A DNA stretch of 64,000 bases from Devosia neptuniae (lineage in GTDB: Bacteria; Pseudomonadota; Alphaproteobacteria; Rhizobiales; Devosiaceae), in assembly GCF_025452235.1 (NCBI RefSeq), contig NZ_CP104964.1, positions 186,001 through 250,000 on the forward strand, read 5' to 3'. Numbering within the stretch: the stretch's first letter is position 1; every line of letters starts with the position of its first letter. The position numbers and the translations under genes are program-made. The notes under the pieces were generated by a model. It did no database searches, had not been told where the DNA came from, and saw only the letters and a list, made by a program, of their open reading frames with translations. Shown here one piece after another: positions 17,293-24,988 of this stretch.

Positions 17293-17875
17293 TTTCGTTA
17301 CCGTCATCAAGCGCATAGGCAGGGCGCGGCTCGCTGGGTACGCCATGGGCGACAGAGTTGCGTAGCCGTTGCAGGGTCTGCGCGATATCATGAACGACCG
17401 GATCAGCCTGCGGGCTCGCCTGGTAGCGTTCGAGGCGATCCATCTCGCCGCGCACCAGTTGCATCTCCTGATCGCTTAGGTTCACGCGGCGGAGGAAACG
17501 CAGGTACTCCTCGATGCGGTCGAGGTCGGCTGAGCTGCCATAGACTTGCTTGAGCTTCTTCACGAGACGCTCGGCGCGCGCGAAGCGCTTGTCGTTAGGC
17601 TGACCAGCATGAACATGCATGTCGGGTGTAGCCTGCGACCGCATAAGGGCTGCCACGCCTGGCACCAGCTTCTTCGGCACGAGAACAAGTTCGAGGTCGA
17701 GCGCGCGGGCCATATCGATGAAGCTCGACAGCCCCGGCTCCATCTTACCGCTTTCGATCTGAGAAATGTGGCTCTGTGTCTGGCCGGTCCGCTCGCTGAG
17801 CGCGCGCTGGCTTAGTCCGGATGCTTCCCGCACTTCCCGGACTTGGCTCACTAGATGCTCACTCTTGTACCCCAT
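17285..17875 (-). CDS. hipB: HipB-type antitoxin with C-terminal extension
   Basis: 196 residues. Helix-turn-helix at about 10-65 (LSQRALSERTGQTQSHISQI, then ESGKMEPGLSS). A long helical C-terminal part of about 110 residues has no match to classical 88-residue HipB. The gene overlaps hipA by 8 bp. The extension could serve dimerisation or HipA binding. Inverted repeats upstream at 17885-17957 are probable operators for autoregulation. Confidence 0.85.
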   Translation of the reverse strand: MGYKSEHLVSQVREVREASGLSQRALSERTGQTQSHISQIESGKMEPGLSSFIDMARALDLELVLVPKKLVPGVAALMRSQATPDMHVHAGQPNDKRFARAERLVKKLKQVYGSSADLDRIEEYLRFLRRVNLSDQEMQLVRGEMDRLERYQASPQADPVVHDIAQTLQRLRNSVAHGVPSEPRPAYALDDGNENA

Positions 17876-17884
17876 GATGCATTA

Positions 17885-17957
17885 TCCTGTATCTGCGCAG
17901 ATGTTTGATACAGGAAGCGATATCAAAAGTCACCTCTGATTTTAAAAACTGATATCG
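17885..17957. promoter_or_regulatory. Nested inverted repeats, HipB operator region
   Basis: TCCTGTATC (17885-17893) faces GATACAGGA (17907-17915) as perfect 9-bp arms. Within them lies the palindrome ATCTGCGCAGAT (17891-17902). Further out, CGATATCA (17918-17925) faces TGATATCG (17950-17957), perfect 8-bp arms. All are within 85 bp of the hipB start. TATCC at 17883 recalls the E. coli HipB half-site. Confidence 0.6.
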
Positions 17958-18399
17958 GATAGTGATCTAAATGGTTGGTTGATGTGCTATCATATATCGC
18001 AGAGCCGGCCAACGGGCGAGATCAGCTACTTCGATGGCCGATGGCTATTGCGGCCGTTCTACCTCCCCTAAAGTGCCGGAAGTTTGTCGCTTGACTGCTG
18101 TCGCTGCTAAACGCGCTCTTCCTATCGGGCGTCTTTGGGAGGGCCGTGCGGAAAGCAGCCGTTCCGCTTTCGACCTCGTTTCGGTCATTCGCGATCAACT
18201 AGTAGATTCCCCATAGCTGCCGTTCATGGGGGCTCTCGGTCCGGCGGAAAGTTATTCAACGCTGCGAACTGACCGGAGTTCATCGGCACACCGGTCGGCG
18301 GCAAATTGGTATTCTCGGTTGCCGGTCCCCTGGATGCAGCATGAGCGCCTGGCAGGAAGTCCCACCCCGGCGCCCCGTGGCGCAGGCCTGCAACTGCGA
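17958..18399. repeat. Intergenic stretch with repeat module C
   Basis: Positions about 18147-18192 hold TGCGGAAAGCAGCCGTTCCG followed by CTTTCGACCTCG and CGGTCATTCGCG. This module is related to the dispersed intergenic repeat at 8180 and 10233. No gene is supported in this interval. Confidence 0.45.
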
Positions 18400-19614
18400 T
18401 CAGCCCTTAAGCAGCGCCGCGAACTCGACAAGGTCGCCGACGAAGAATGACGGGTCCTCCCAGGCCGCGAAGTGCCCGGCGTTCTGCATATCGTGGAACT
18501 GGACGACGTTCCCCGAGGTCTGGCGATCCGCCCATTCGCGCGGCAGGCGCACGCCACCGGGAATGGGCAGTTCGGTGGCCACCGCAACTGGAATGCCGGT
18601 ATTCGTGCCCATGATGGTCGGCGGGTGCACCATGTTCTGGTTATAAATCCGGAAGGACGAGGCAGCCGTCTGGGTCAGCCAGTAGATCATAACGTTGGTG
18701 AGAAGCGCATCACGGCCGAAGCGCGCATCGGCTTTGTCTCCATGACCCATTCCGGCCATGAAGCTCATGATCCAGGCTGCGAGCCCGACCGGAGAGTCAT
18801 TCATGGCGAAGGCGATGCTTTGCGGCTTGGTGGCATGCACCAGGTTGAAGGCGCCGTGGGCGAAGAACCATTGCTGGATGGCGCCAGCATAGGCCTGTTC
18901 CGGCTGGGTCAGGACGGTGAAATCCGTGGTATGGTCGGGATAGCCTACGTCGGTCACGTGATAGCCGAGCAGCACGTTGGGATGGCGCTGAGCCAGCGAC
19001 ATCGAGATGATGGAGCCGCCATCGCCACCCGCGGCGATGAACTTTCTATACCCGAGCCTCTCGGTCATCAGGCGGGTGAAGAGATCGGCAACCTCGTCCA
19101 TTGGCAGGGCGGTCTTGCTGGAAAAGCCTGTGCCGGGGATCGACGGGACGACGACATGGAAGGTCTCGGACAACTGTTCGATTACGCGGTGGTAGCGATA
19201 GAACGAGTCCGGCCAGCCATGCAGCAGCAGGAGCGGAACCGCATCGGGGTTCTTGGAGGGCTGATGGATGAAATGCAGATCGACCGTGTCGATGTGGACC
19301 TTGAAGTTGGCAAAGGCGTTCAAGCTCGCCTCCGCCTGGCGCCAATCATAGTCGTTGAGCCAATAGTCGGTCAGCCGCTTCATGTAGTCGAGATTGGTGC
19401 CCATGGACCAACCTGCATCGGCCGGCTCGTCGGGCCAGCGGGTATGGTGGAGGCGGTATTTCAGGTCGGTGAGCTGGGCCTCGGGGATGGCGATTTCGAA
19501 CGGTGTTGGCGCGGTCATGGCAGCGGTCTCCTGTGCGAAAGGCGTTTTTGTGAAGCCGCTGAGCAAAGCTGAGGCGGCGAGAGCTTTGTTGAATTGACGG
19601 CGGGTCAGGGTCAT
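18400..19614 (-). CDS. Epoxide hydrolase, exported
   Basis: 404-residue alpha/beta hydrolase of the microsomal epoxide hydrolase type, with the EHN domain at about 38-145. The oxyanion motif HGWPDS is at 132-137, nucleophile Asp198 in GGDGGS and His381 in NAGHFAAWE. The start at 19614 follows AAAGGAACGAC. The N-terminus has twin arginines (MTLTRRQFNKALAASALLSG), a Tat-like signal that suggests export in folded form. The substrate is unknown; family members open epoxides to diols. Confidence 0.88.
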   Translation of the reverse strand: MTLTRRQFNKALAASALLSGFTKTPFAQETAAMTAPTPFEIAIPEAQLTDLKYRLHHTRWPDEPADAGWSMGTNLDYMKRLTDYWLNDYDWRQAEASLNAFANFKVHIDTVDLHFIHQPSKNPDAVPLLLLHGWPDSFYRYHRVIEQLSETFHVVVPSIPGTGFSSKTALPMDEVADLFTRLMTERLGYRKFIAAGGDGGSIISMSLAQRHPNVLLGYHVTDVGYPDHTTDFTVLTQPEQAYAGAIQQWFFAHGAFNLVHATKPQSIAFAMNDSPVGLAAWIMSFMAGMGHGDKADARFGRDALLTNVMIYWLTQTAASSFRIYNQNMVHPPTIMGTNTGIPVAVATELPIPGGVRLPREWADRQTSGNVVQFHDMQNAGHFAAWEDPSFFVGDLVEFAALLKG

Positions 19615-19727
19615 GTCGTTCCTTTCACTTGGCGATGCGCGTGCATGCGGTGCGAGGGCGCGCGGTCTGGCGTTGACGCACAACCACTGTCGCGACGCCT
19701 GGTCGATTGGTCAGCTGGTTGATTGGC

Positions 19728-20615
19728 TCAGATGGATAGCCTGCCGCGCATCACGATGATGCCGGCACCCGAAACTTCAGGCTCGGAAGCAAGGCTGACG
19801 CGCAGAATGCTCCGCCGTCCCATCTTAGTGCCCTGCTCGATCTCGATCGCGCCCGAGATCATGCTCTCACTTGCCAGATAGGCAGCAAGCGGCCCGGCGG
19901 CAGTGCCGGTGGCGGCGTCTTCCCACAAGCCCACCGAGGGGTTGAAGAATCTTGCATAGGCGCGGCTCGGTGCGGCGCCATCGAGGGCGTAGACATAGCA
20001 ACCCTCCGCCGAGGCGGCGGCGAGTACCTTCAGCAATCCCCTGGCGGATGGTTCCGCCCGATCGACGGCTGATATGTCGGCAAGGCGGACCAGCAGATGC
20101 GCCACGCCGGTATCGGCGACGCGCGCAGCAGGCTCGGATAGCACATCCTCGCAGGACAGGCCCAGGGCCGCAGTAAGCGGTGCCAGGTCGGTCAGCGCCG
20201 GTCCCAGCTTCAATGTGGACTGCTTCATGCGCCCAACAATCCGCCCGTCTACCCGGCGAAGCTCGATGGGCAGCACTTCGCCGCCAATCTCCTGCTGGAA
20301 GGTTCGCGGGGCCTCGATCGGCCCCAGCTTGCCGTCCTCAGCCAACCACAGCCACGCACCGAGCGCGTTGTGACCGGCCCCGCCCACTTCGACCCCGGCG
20401 GCCGTGAAGGAGCGGAGCTTGAGGTCGCCCCGATCGCTCTGCATGACGAAGGTGGTTTCGGCCTGATTGAACTCACCGGCGATCCGGCGCATCTGCGCGT
20501 CGGACAGGTTATCGGCACCTTCCACGACGGCCAGAGGATTGCCGCTTAATGCGGTGTCGGCGAACACGTCAATGAGGCCGGCGACCAAGGCTGCACTGCT
20601 CGATTGCGGGGACAC
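19728..20615 (-). CDS. PhzF family isomerase/epimerase-like protein
   Basis: 295 residues with two pseudo-symmetrical halves. Motifs: DVFADTALSGNPLAVVEGAD (16-35), QAETTFV with the conserved catalytic-type Glu53, AGVEVGGAGHNALGA, and in the second half EDAATGTAAGPLAAYL. PhzF acts in phenazine synthesis, but most homologues are of unknown substrate and no phenazine genes are nearby. Divergent from a LysR gene that probably regulates it. Confidence 0.88.
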   Translation of the reverse strand: MSPQSSSAALVAGLIDVFADTALSGNPLAVVEGADNLSDAQMRRIAGEFNQAETTFVMQSDRGDLKLRSFTAAGVEVGGAGHNALGAWLWLAEDGKLGPIEAPRTFQQEIGGEVLPIELRRVDGRIVGRMKQSTLKLGPALTDLAPLTAALGLSCEDVLSEPAARVADTGVAHLLVRLADISAVDRAEPSARGLLKVLAAASAEGCYVYALDGAAPSRAYARFFNPSVGLWEDAATGTAAGPLAAYLASESMISGAIEIEQGTKMGRRSILRVSLASEPEVSGAGIIVMRGRLSI

Positions 20616-20712
20616 GGCTTAACTCCTATCCTGCTGATGAGGACGAGTGTGCACCAGAGCGCTTTCGTCACAAAACGCGCATTCCTTGCCCATATGACAA
20701 GGGAATCTAATC

Positions 20713-21576
20713 ATTCGGCCTTCAGTTGAATCGCTTCGGATTTTCGAGATGTGCGTCCGCGTCGGCAGCTTTGCCGCCGCAGCGGACCGTTTGGCGCTGA
20801 CGCCCGCCGCTGTCAGCCTGCGCATTCGCACGCTTGAAGCAGAACTTGGCCAAGACTTGTTCACGCGGGTCAGCCGGCGGGTCGTGCCCACGCCAGCCGC
20901 CATGACTCTGGCAAGCCAGGTTCGGCGTGCACTGGATGGCGTCAACGATGCTCTGAACGAATTTCACGCTGCGGTTGCCCCCTTGCGTGTAACGGTGCCA
21001 GCGACATTTGCATCCCGTTGGCTGGCGCCTCGATTATCGGGCTATCGCGCGCCCGGGGGTGCTGCCATCGAACTCGACATTTCGTCAGACCTGCGTGATC
21101 CCAATGCCTTCGATGTTGCCATCCGGACGGGACGGGGAGGATGGGACCAACTTGACGAATATCCCCTCATGCCGCTCGACGTCACACCAATGGTCGCACC
21201 CAGGCTGCTTGTCTCACAGACACTGGCGGCGCCGGAGGACCTCACGAAATTTGACCTCTTGCCCCACCCCGATTGGGGCAAGTGGTTCGCAAGAACCGAG
21301 CGGCCCATGCCCAGCGGCCTGCGCTTCGCCGCCGTGGACTACTCGCTCTTTGAGCTCATCGCCAATGCCGCGGTGGCCGGCGAGGGCGTAGGATTGCTGT
21401 CGCCGACGCTCTTCCGGCCGCTACTGGACGATGGACTGCTCGTTGCGCCCTTGCCCACAGTACTGAAAGGGCCTGACTGGTATTTTGCCCTGATCCAGGA
21501 AGGTGACCAGCGCCCGGCACCTCGCGACTTCTGTGGCTGGCTCCTCGAACAGATGCGGCAGACGCCTGTTCCATGA
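20713..21576 (+). CDS. LysR family transcriptional regulator, probable non-ATG start
   Basis: LysR regulator. The first ATG in frame (20749) would begin at MCVRVGSF and cut into the first DNA-binding helix. The codons upstream read IRPSVESLRIFEMCVRVGSF, which restores the typical LysR N-terminus (LRxFxxVxxxGSF), and are open back to a stop at 20695. An ATT at 20713 or a nearby rare start is therefore likely. The effector domain follows, ending in LLEQMRQTPVP. It is divergent from the PhzF gene and 60 bp upstream of an MFS gene. Confidence 0.85.
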   Translation: MRPSVESLRIFEMCVRVGSFAAAADRLALTPAAVSLRIRTLEAELGQDLFTRVSRRVVPTPAAMTLASQVRRALDGVNDALNEFHAAVAPLRVTVPATFASRWLAPRLSGYRAPGGAAIELDISSDLRDPNAFDVAIRTGRGGWDQLDEYPLMPLDVTPMVAPRLLVSQTLAAPEDLTKFDLLPHPDWGKWFARTERPMPSGLRFAAVDYSLFELIANAAVAGEGVGLLSPTLFRPLLDDGLLVAPLPTVLKGPDWYFALIQEGDQRPAPRDFCGWLLEQMRQTPVP

Positions 21577-21636
21577 CCGGCCGATCCGAGGGCTTGACGA
21601 CGGGAACCCTCCTGCTGCCTCTGCAGTTGAAGGGCC

Positions 21637-22779
21637 ATGATTTTCGCTTCCCCCGCCGCCCGCTTATATACGGTGTTCTTCGCTGCCAGCCTAACTCTGG
21701 GCAACTGGTATCCCCGCATCGCAGACGTACAGGAACGGCTGGCTCTCGACAGTGTGTCACTAGGCCAGAGTCTTGCCGGTCTGCCATTCGGCATTATGCT
21801 CGGCTTCTCGCTCCTTGCCAGAGCGGTGCACCGTTTCGGTTTCCGTCGCACCTTTGCCATCGGTGCGCCGGTGATGGCATTTTCGCTGGTCACGGCCGCA
21901 CTGGCTCCGTCCGCCCCTGTTCTGTTCTTTTCGCTCATGGCTGCAGGGGCCGCACAAGGCGCTCTCGGCATACCTGGCAATGTCGAAGCCAACCGGATGG
22001 AGGCGGCTCTGGGTCGACCGATACTAGTGCGCGGACACGGGTTCTGGAGCCTTGCCACACTTGTTGGCGGCGCCATGGCCGCGGCATTTCGAGGGTGGGG
22101 TGTCGAACCGGTCCTGCACTTTGTGGTCGTACTGCCAGTTTCGCTCCTCCTCCTCTGGTTGGGACTAAAGGAGTTTTCGGCATCGCCGGAGCGCGACGAC
22201 GAGGAAACCGCGTCGGCACCGATCTTAGTCCTGCCAACGCGCGCGATCTTTGGCCTGTTCCTGGCTGGCGGGGTGGTGCTTTATCTTGACAGCGCGGCTT
22301 CGGATTGGTCCGGCATTTTGATGCGAGATGCTTTGGGTGCTGGCGCCATTCTCTCTGGCCTTGCGCTTGCGGCGTGGGCGCTGGGACAAACCAGCGGGCG
22401 GTTAATTCATCCAACTCTCGCCGCTCGGGTTGCCCAGACTCCTATGGCACTGGCTTTTCTTGGCACAGCAGCGATTGGCGTCGGCGTGATTGCAGTTTCC
22501 GCAAGTGTGCCGATTACTATTCTCGGCTTCGTTCTATTGGGTTTCGGCACCAGTTCGATGCTGCCTTTGGCACTCTCTGCCGCTGCACGGCTGGCAGAGC
22601 GTGCGCCCGCCGCCAGTGTCGCATCGCTATCGCAACTGGCATTCCTCGTTTCGGTGCTGTCGCCGCCCGTCATCGGTTGGGTGGTTGGAGCCACCGACAT
22701 ACGGATAGCGTTCCTGCTTGGTCTGGCGCTGCTTGCGGTTAGCGCCGCAATTGTGATCACACGCCGGCCATTTGCGTGA
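21637..22779 (+). CDS. Major facilitator superfamily transporter
   Basis: 380 residues, about 12 hydrophobic segments, with the inter-helix 2-3 motif of the MFS (LLARAVHRFGFRRTFAIGAP) and a central acidic loop (SPERDDEETA) dividing the two halves. It belongs to the short fucose permease/YbjJ-like group by style. It follows the LysR gene with a 60-bp gap and is likely co-regulated. Substrate not identifiable. Confidence 0.85.
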   Translation: MIFASPAARLYTVFFAASLTLGNWYPRIADVQERLALDSVSLGQSLAGLPFGIMLGFSLLARAVHRFGFRRTFAIGAPVMAFSLVTAALAPSAPVLFFSLMAAGAAQGALGIPGNVEANRMEAALGRPILVRGHGFWSLATLVGGAMAAAFRGWGVEPVLHFVVVLPVSLLLLWLGLKEFSASPERDDEETASAPILVLPTRAIFGLFLAGGVVLYLDSAASDWSGILMRDALGAGAILSGLALAAWALGQTSGRLIHPTLAARVAQTPMALAFLGTAAIGVGVIAVSASVPITILGFVLLGFGTSSMLPLALSAAARLAERAPAASVASLSQLAFLVSVLSPPVIGWVVGATDIRIAFLLGLALLAVSAAIVITRRPFA

Positions 22780-23008
22780 GCTCGGTGTCCATAGCGATGC
22801 CCCTAACACAGGTCATCTTGGCAGAACTGCATAGGCCGGCAGCAACCAAGCGGCCGCCGTTACGGTCTGCTTCTGAGCCGTGGCTGCTCAAGAGCAGACC
22901 GTCGTTTCCCATCCCATAAGTGCGAGCCCGTCTGTCGAACCCATGTCGGTCATTCGAGCCCTTAGCGCACGTGCCAAAGTCGTGCTGCGTCGAGCCAGGT
23001 TTCCAAAT

Positions 23009-23383
23009 TTACTGACAATTCGGATCGGTTTGCTCAATGCCGGCAAAGCCAGCACCCCAGTTGCGCATGCTGAGGAGAACCGGCTCAAGCGAACGGCCCA
23101 GATCGGTCAGCTCATATTCCACTCGCGGCGGCACTTCCGGATAGACAATGCGATTGATGACCCCATCCCGCTCCAGCTCTCGCAACTGGAGCGTCACCAT
23201 GCGCGCAGTTGCGTTGGGGACCATGCGACACAGGGCATTGAAGCGCAATTTGCCATTGAGCAGGTGAAACAAGATCACCGGCTTCCACAACCCTCCAATG
23301 ACCGAGAGCGTCACCTCCACGGCGCATCCGGTGCGTTCGGCACGTCGACGTGGGCGGGTTTGGATTGGGATGCTATCATTCAT
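23009..23383 (-). CDS. HxlR family transcriptional regulator
   Basis: 124 residues from the ATG at 23383. HxlR-type winged helix: CAVEVTLSVIGGLWKPVILF (the GGKW/ILxxL motif), LRFNALCRMVPNATARMVTL and LREL, then the wing VINRIVYPEVPPRVEYELT. These regulators often sense reactive carbonyls or redox state. It is divergent from the quinone oxidoreductase gene, with symmetric GTAC-containing sites between them. Confidence 0.9.
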   Translation of the reverse strand: MNDSIPIQTRPRRRAERTGCAVEVTLSVIGGLWKPVILFHLLNGKLRFNALCRMVPNATARMVTLQLRELERDGVINRIVYPEVPPRVEYELTDLGRSLEPVLLSMRNWGAGFAGIEQTDPNCQ

Positions 23384-23386
23384 GAT

Positions 23387-23410
23387 AGTACATGTTCTCT
23401 TTGTACGTAC
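23387..23410. promoter_or_regulatory. Candidate HxlR operator
   Basis: AGTACA (23387-23392) faces TGTAC (23402-23406) across nine bases, followed by the palindrome GTACGTAC (23403-23410). It lies between the HxlR start and the oxidoreductase gene 55 bp away. Confidence 0.5.
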
Positions 23411-23464
23411 TGTTCGTGGACGTATCAAATCCCTAACTTCGATGCGAAACAAGAGGATCGTTCC

Positions 23465-24448
23465 ATGAAAGCTGCCTGGTACTCAAAAAATGGCCCCGCT
23501 CGCGAGGTTCTTGAAATCGGCGACTTGCTGGATCCGACCCCTGGTCCCGGCGAAGTTCTGGTTCGCGTTCGTGCCTCGGGCGTCAACCCGTCCGATACCA
23601 AGAGTCGCGGTGGTCGCGGCATGGCCTTTCCGCAGATCGTTCCCAATCAGGATGGCGCTGGAGAAATTGTCGGCGTCGGCTCTCCCGAACTCGAGAGCCG
23701 TATCGGCGAACGCGTCTGGTTCTACGAATCCACGCTGGGCCGCTGGAACGGCTCGGCCGCCGAATTCACGACCTTACCGGCATACAAGGCAGTGCGCCTG
23801 CCGGATGGCGTGAGCTTTGAGGAAGGTGCCTGTTTGGGTATTCCGGCTATGACCGCCTGGCGCTGCGTGTTTGCCGACGGTCCAGTCGATGGCAAGGTTG
23901 TTCTGGTTTCGGGCGGCGCCGGGGCCGTCGGTCGGTACGCAATCCAGTTCGCCAAGCTGGGCGGCGCCAGGGTCATTGCCACGGTTGGTAATGCGGAAGC
24001 CGCGGCATCAGCATCGGGGGCGGGCGCGGACCTTGTCCTCAATCGTCATGTCGACGACTTGGCAACGGCAATAGCCGGCTTCACAGGCGACGCCAATGGC
24101 CGTGGCGTGGACCGCTTTGTTGAAGTCGCGTTCGGCGCCAATCTTGAGCTGATCGTCAAAACGATCTCGCCGAATGGTGTCGTCGCCAGCTATGCCAGCG
24201 ATGCGGTGCCCGAGCCAAAGCTTCCGTTCTGGCCCCTGGTGATGCTCGACGTCACCATACGCTTTGTGCTGGTTTACGTGATGCCCAAGCAGGCCCATCT
24301 GGAAGCGGCCGAGGCCATCAATTCGGCGCTTGAGGCAAAGCAGCTGACGCATCTGATTGGCCGAACGTTGCCGCTTGCCTCCATCGTGGAGGCACATGAA
24401 GCCGTAGAGCGCGGAGATCTGGGCAAGACGATTTTGGTCCTACCATAA
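23465..24448 (+). CDS. NADPH:quinone oxidoreductase (zeta-crystallin-like)
   Basis: 327-residue medium-chain dehydrogenase/reductase without the zinc ligands of alcohol dehydrogenases. The GroES-like N-terminal domain includes VLVRVRASGVNPSDTKSRGG, and the nucleotide motif VSGGAGAVGRYAIQFAKLGG is near 145-165. It reduces quinones or enones with NADPH. Start at 23465 after GAGGATCG. The divergent HxlR gene is its likely regulator. Confidence 0.9.
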   Translation: MKAAWYSKNGPAREVLEIGDLLDPTPGPGEVLVRVRASGVNPSDTKSRGGRGMAFPQIVPNQDGAGEIVGVGSPELESRIGERVWFYESTLGRWNGSAAEFTTLPAYKAVRLPDGVSFEEGACLGIPAMTAWRCVFADGPVDGKVVLVSGGAGAVGRYAIQFAKLGGARVIATVGNAEAAASASGAGADLVLNRHVDDLATAIAGFTGDANGRGVDRFVEVAFGANLELIVKTISPNGVVASYASDAVPEPKLPFWPLVMLDVTIRFVLVYVMPKQAHLEAAEAINSALEAKQLTHLIGRTLPLASIVEAHEAVERGDLGKTILVLP

Positions 24449-24988
24449 GCTGGAATTTGGCAGAGCCGAAGGTGGGATGGACGTTCGATCCGATCCGAAT
24501 TTCGGCTCTGCCACCGTTCATCAAGACAGGTACTGCGGAGCGTTTAATGTCCGCTTTCACGAACTACCATCGAAAAGCGGACAGGCCACATTTCCACCAT
24601 GCATCAGCGGTCGCGCGGGCAGGGGCGTCGGAAATCCTGGGACGGGAGGTGTCGCGCTGCGGGATCGGGGCACTGCGGGGCAGGGAGATGATCAATGGCC
24701 GGGCCGCGTAGGCCTACGCGGGGGCGCAGTGACGCCAGGGCGGAAAAGGACCGCTGTCAGCCACAAGGACCCCCGCAGCGCCGCGGCATAGCCCCTGCGA
24801 AGAGACCAATGCGGCCATTGAACAAATCCAGGGCCGGGCCAGAGAACCCGATCGTGTTGTTGCGATCTTTACTCTGGCCGCGCCTGTACCATCGATGATG
24901 TCGCGGCGTTGCCTAGACTTATTATGGGGTTGCGAGTTTATTAAGCCTGTTGTGCTTGGATGTTCTAAGTTGAAATAGAGTATTCGAC
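24449..24988. repeat. Intergenic stretch with repeat module D
   Basis: Around 24540-24590, AATGTCCGCTTTC and GAAAAGCGGACA face each other as an imperfect inverted repeat. This is a member of the dispersed intergenic family also seen at 8180, 10233 and 18150. Short open frames here show no protein-like sequence I can support. The last 80 bp are AT-rich and hold the promoter of the chemoreceptor. Confidence 0.45.

Noticed and set aside
22880-23464. N-terminal extension of the quinone oxidoreductase frame
   Set aside because: The enzyme starts at the ATG at 23465 with its own ribosome site; the extension runs antisense through the HxlR gene.
24600-24900. Alternating GC-rich tracts that could suggest a small RNA or a decayed gene
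   Set aside because: No terminator, promoter or protein-like frame supports either.
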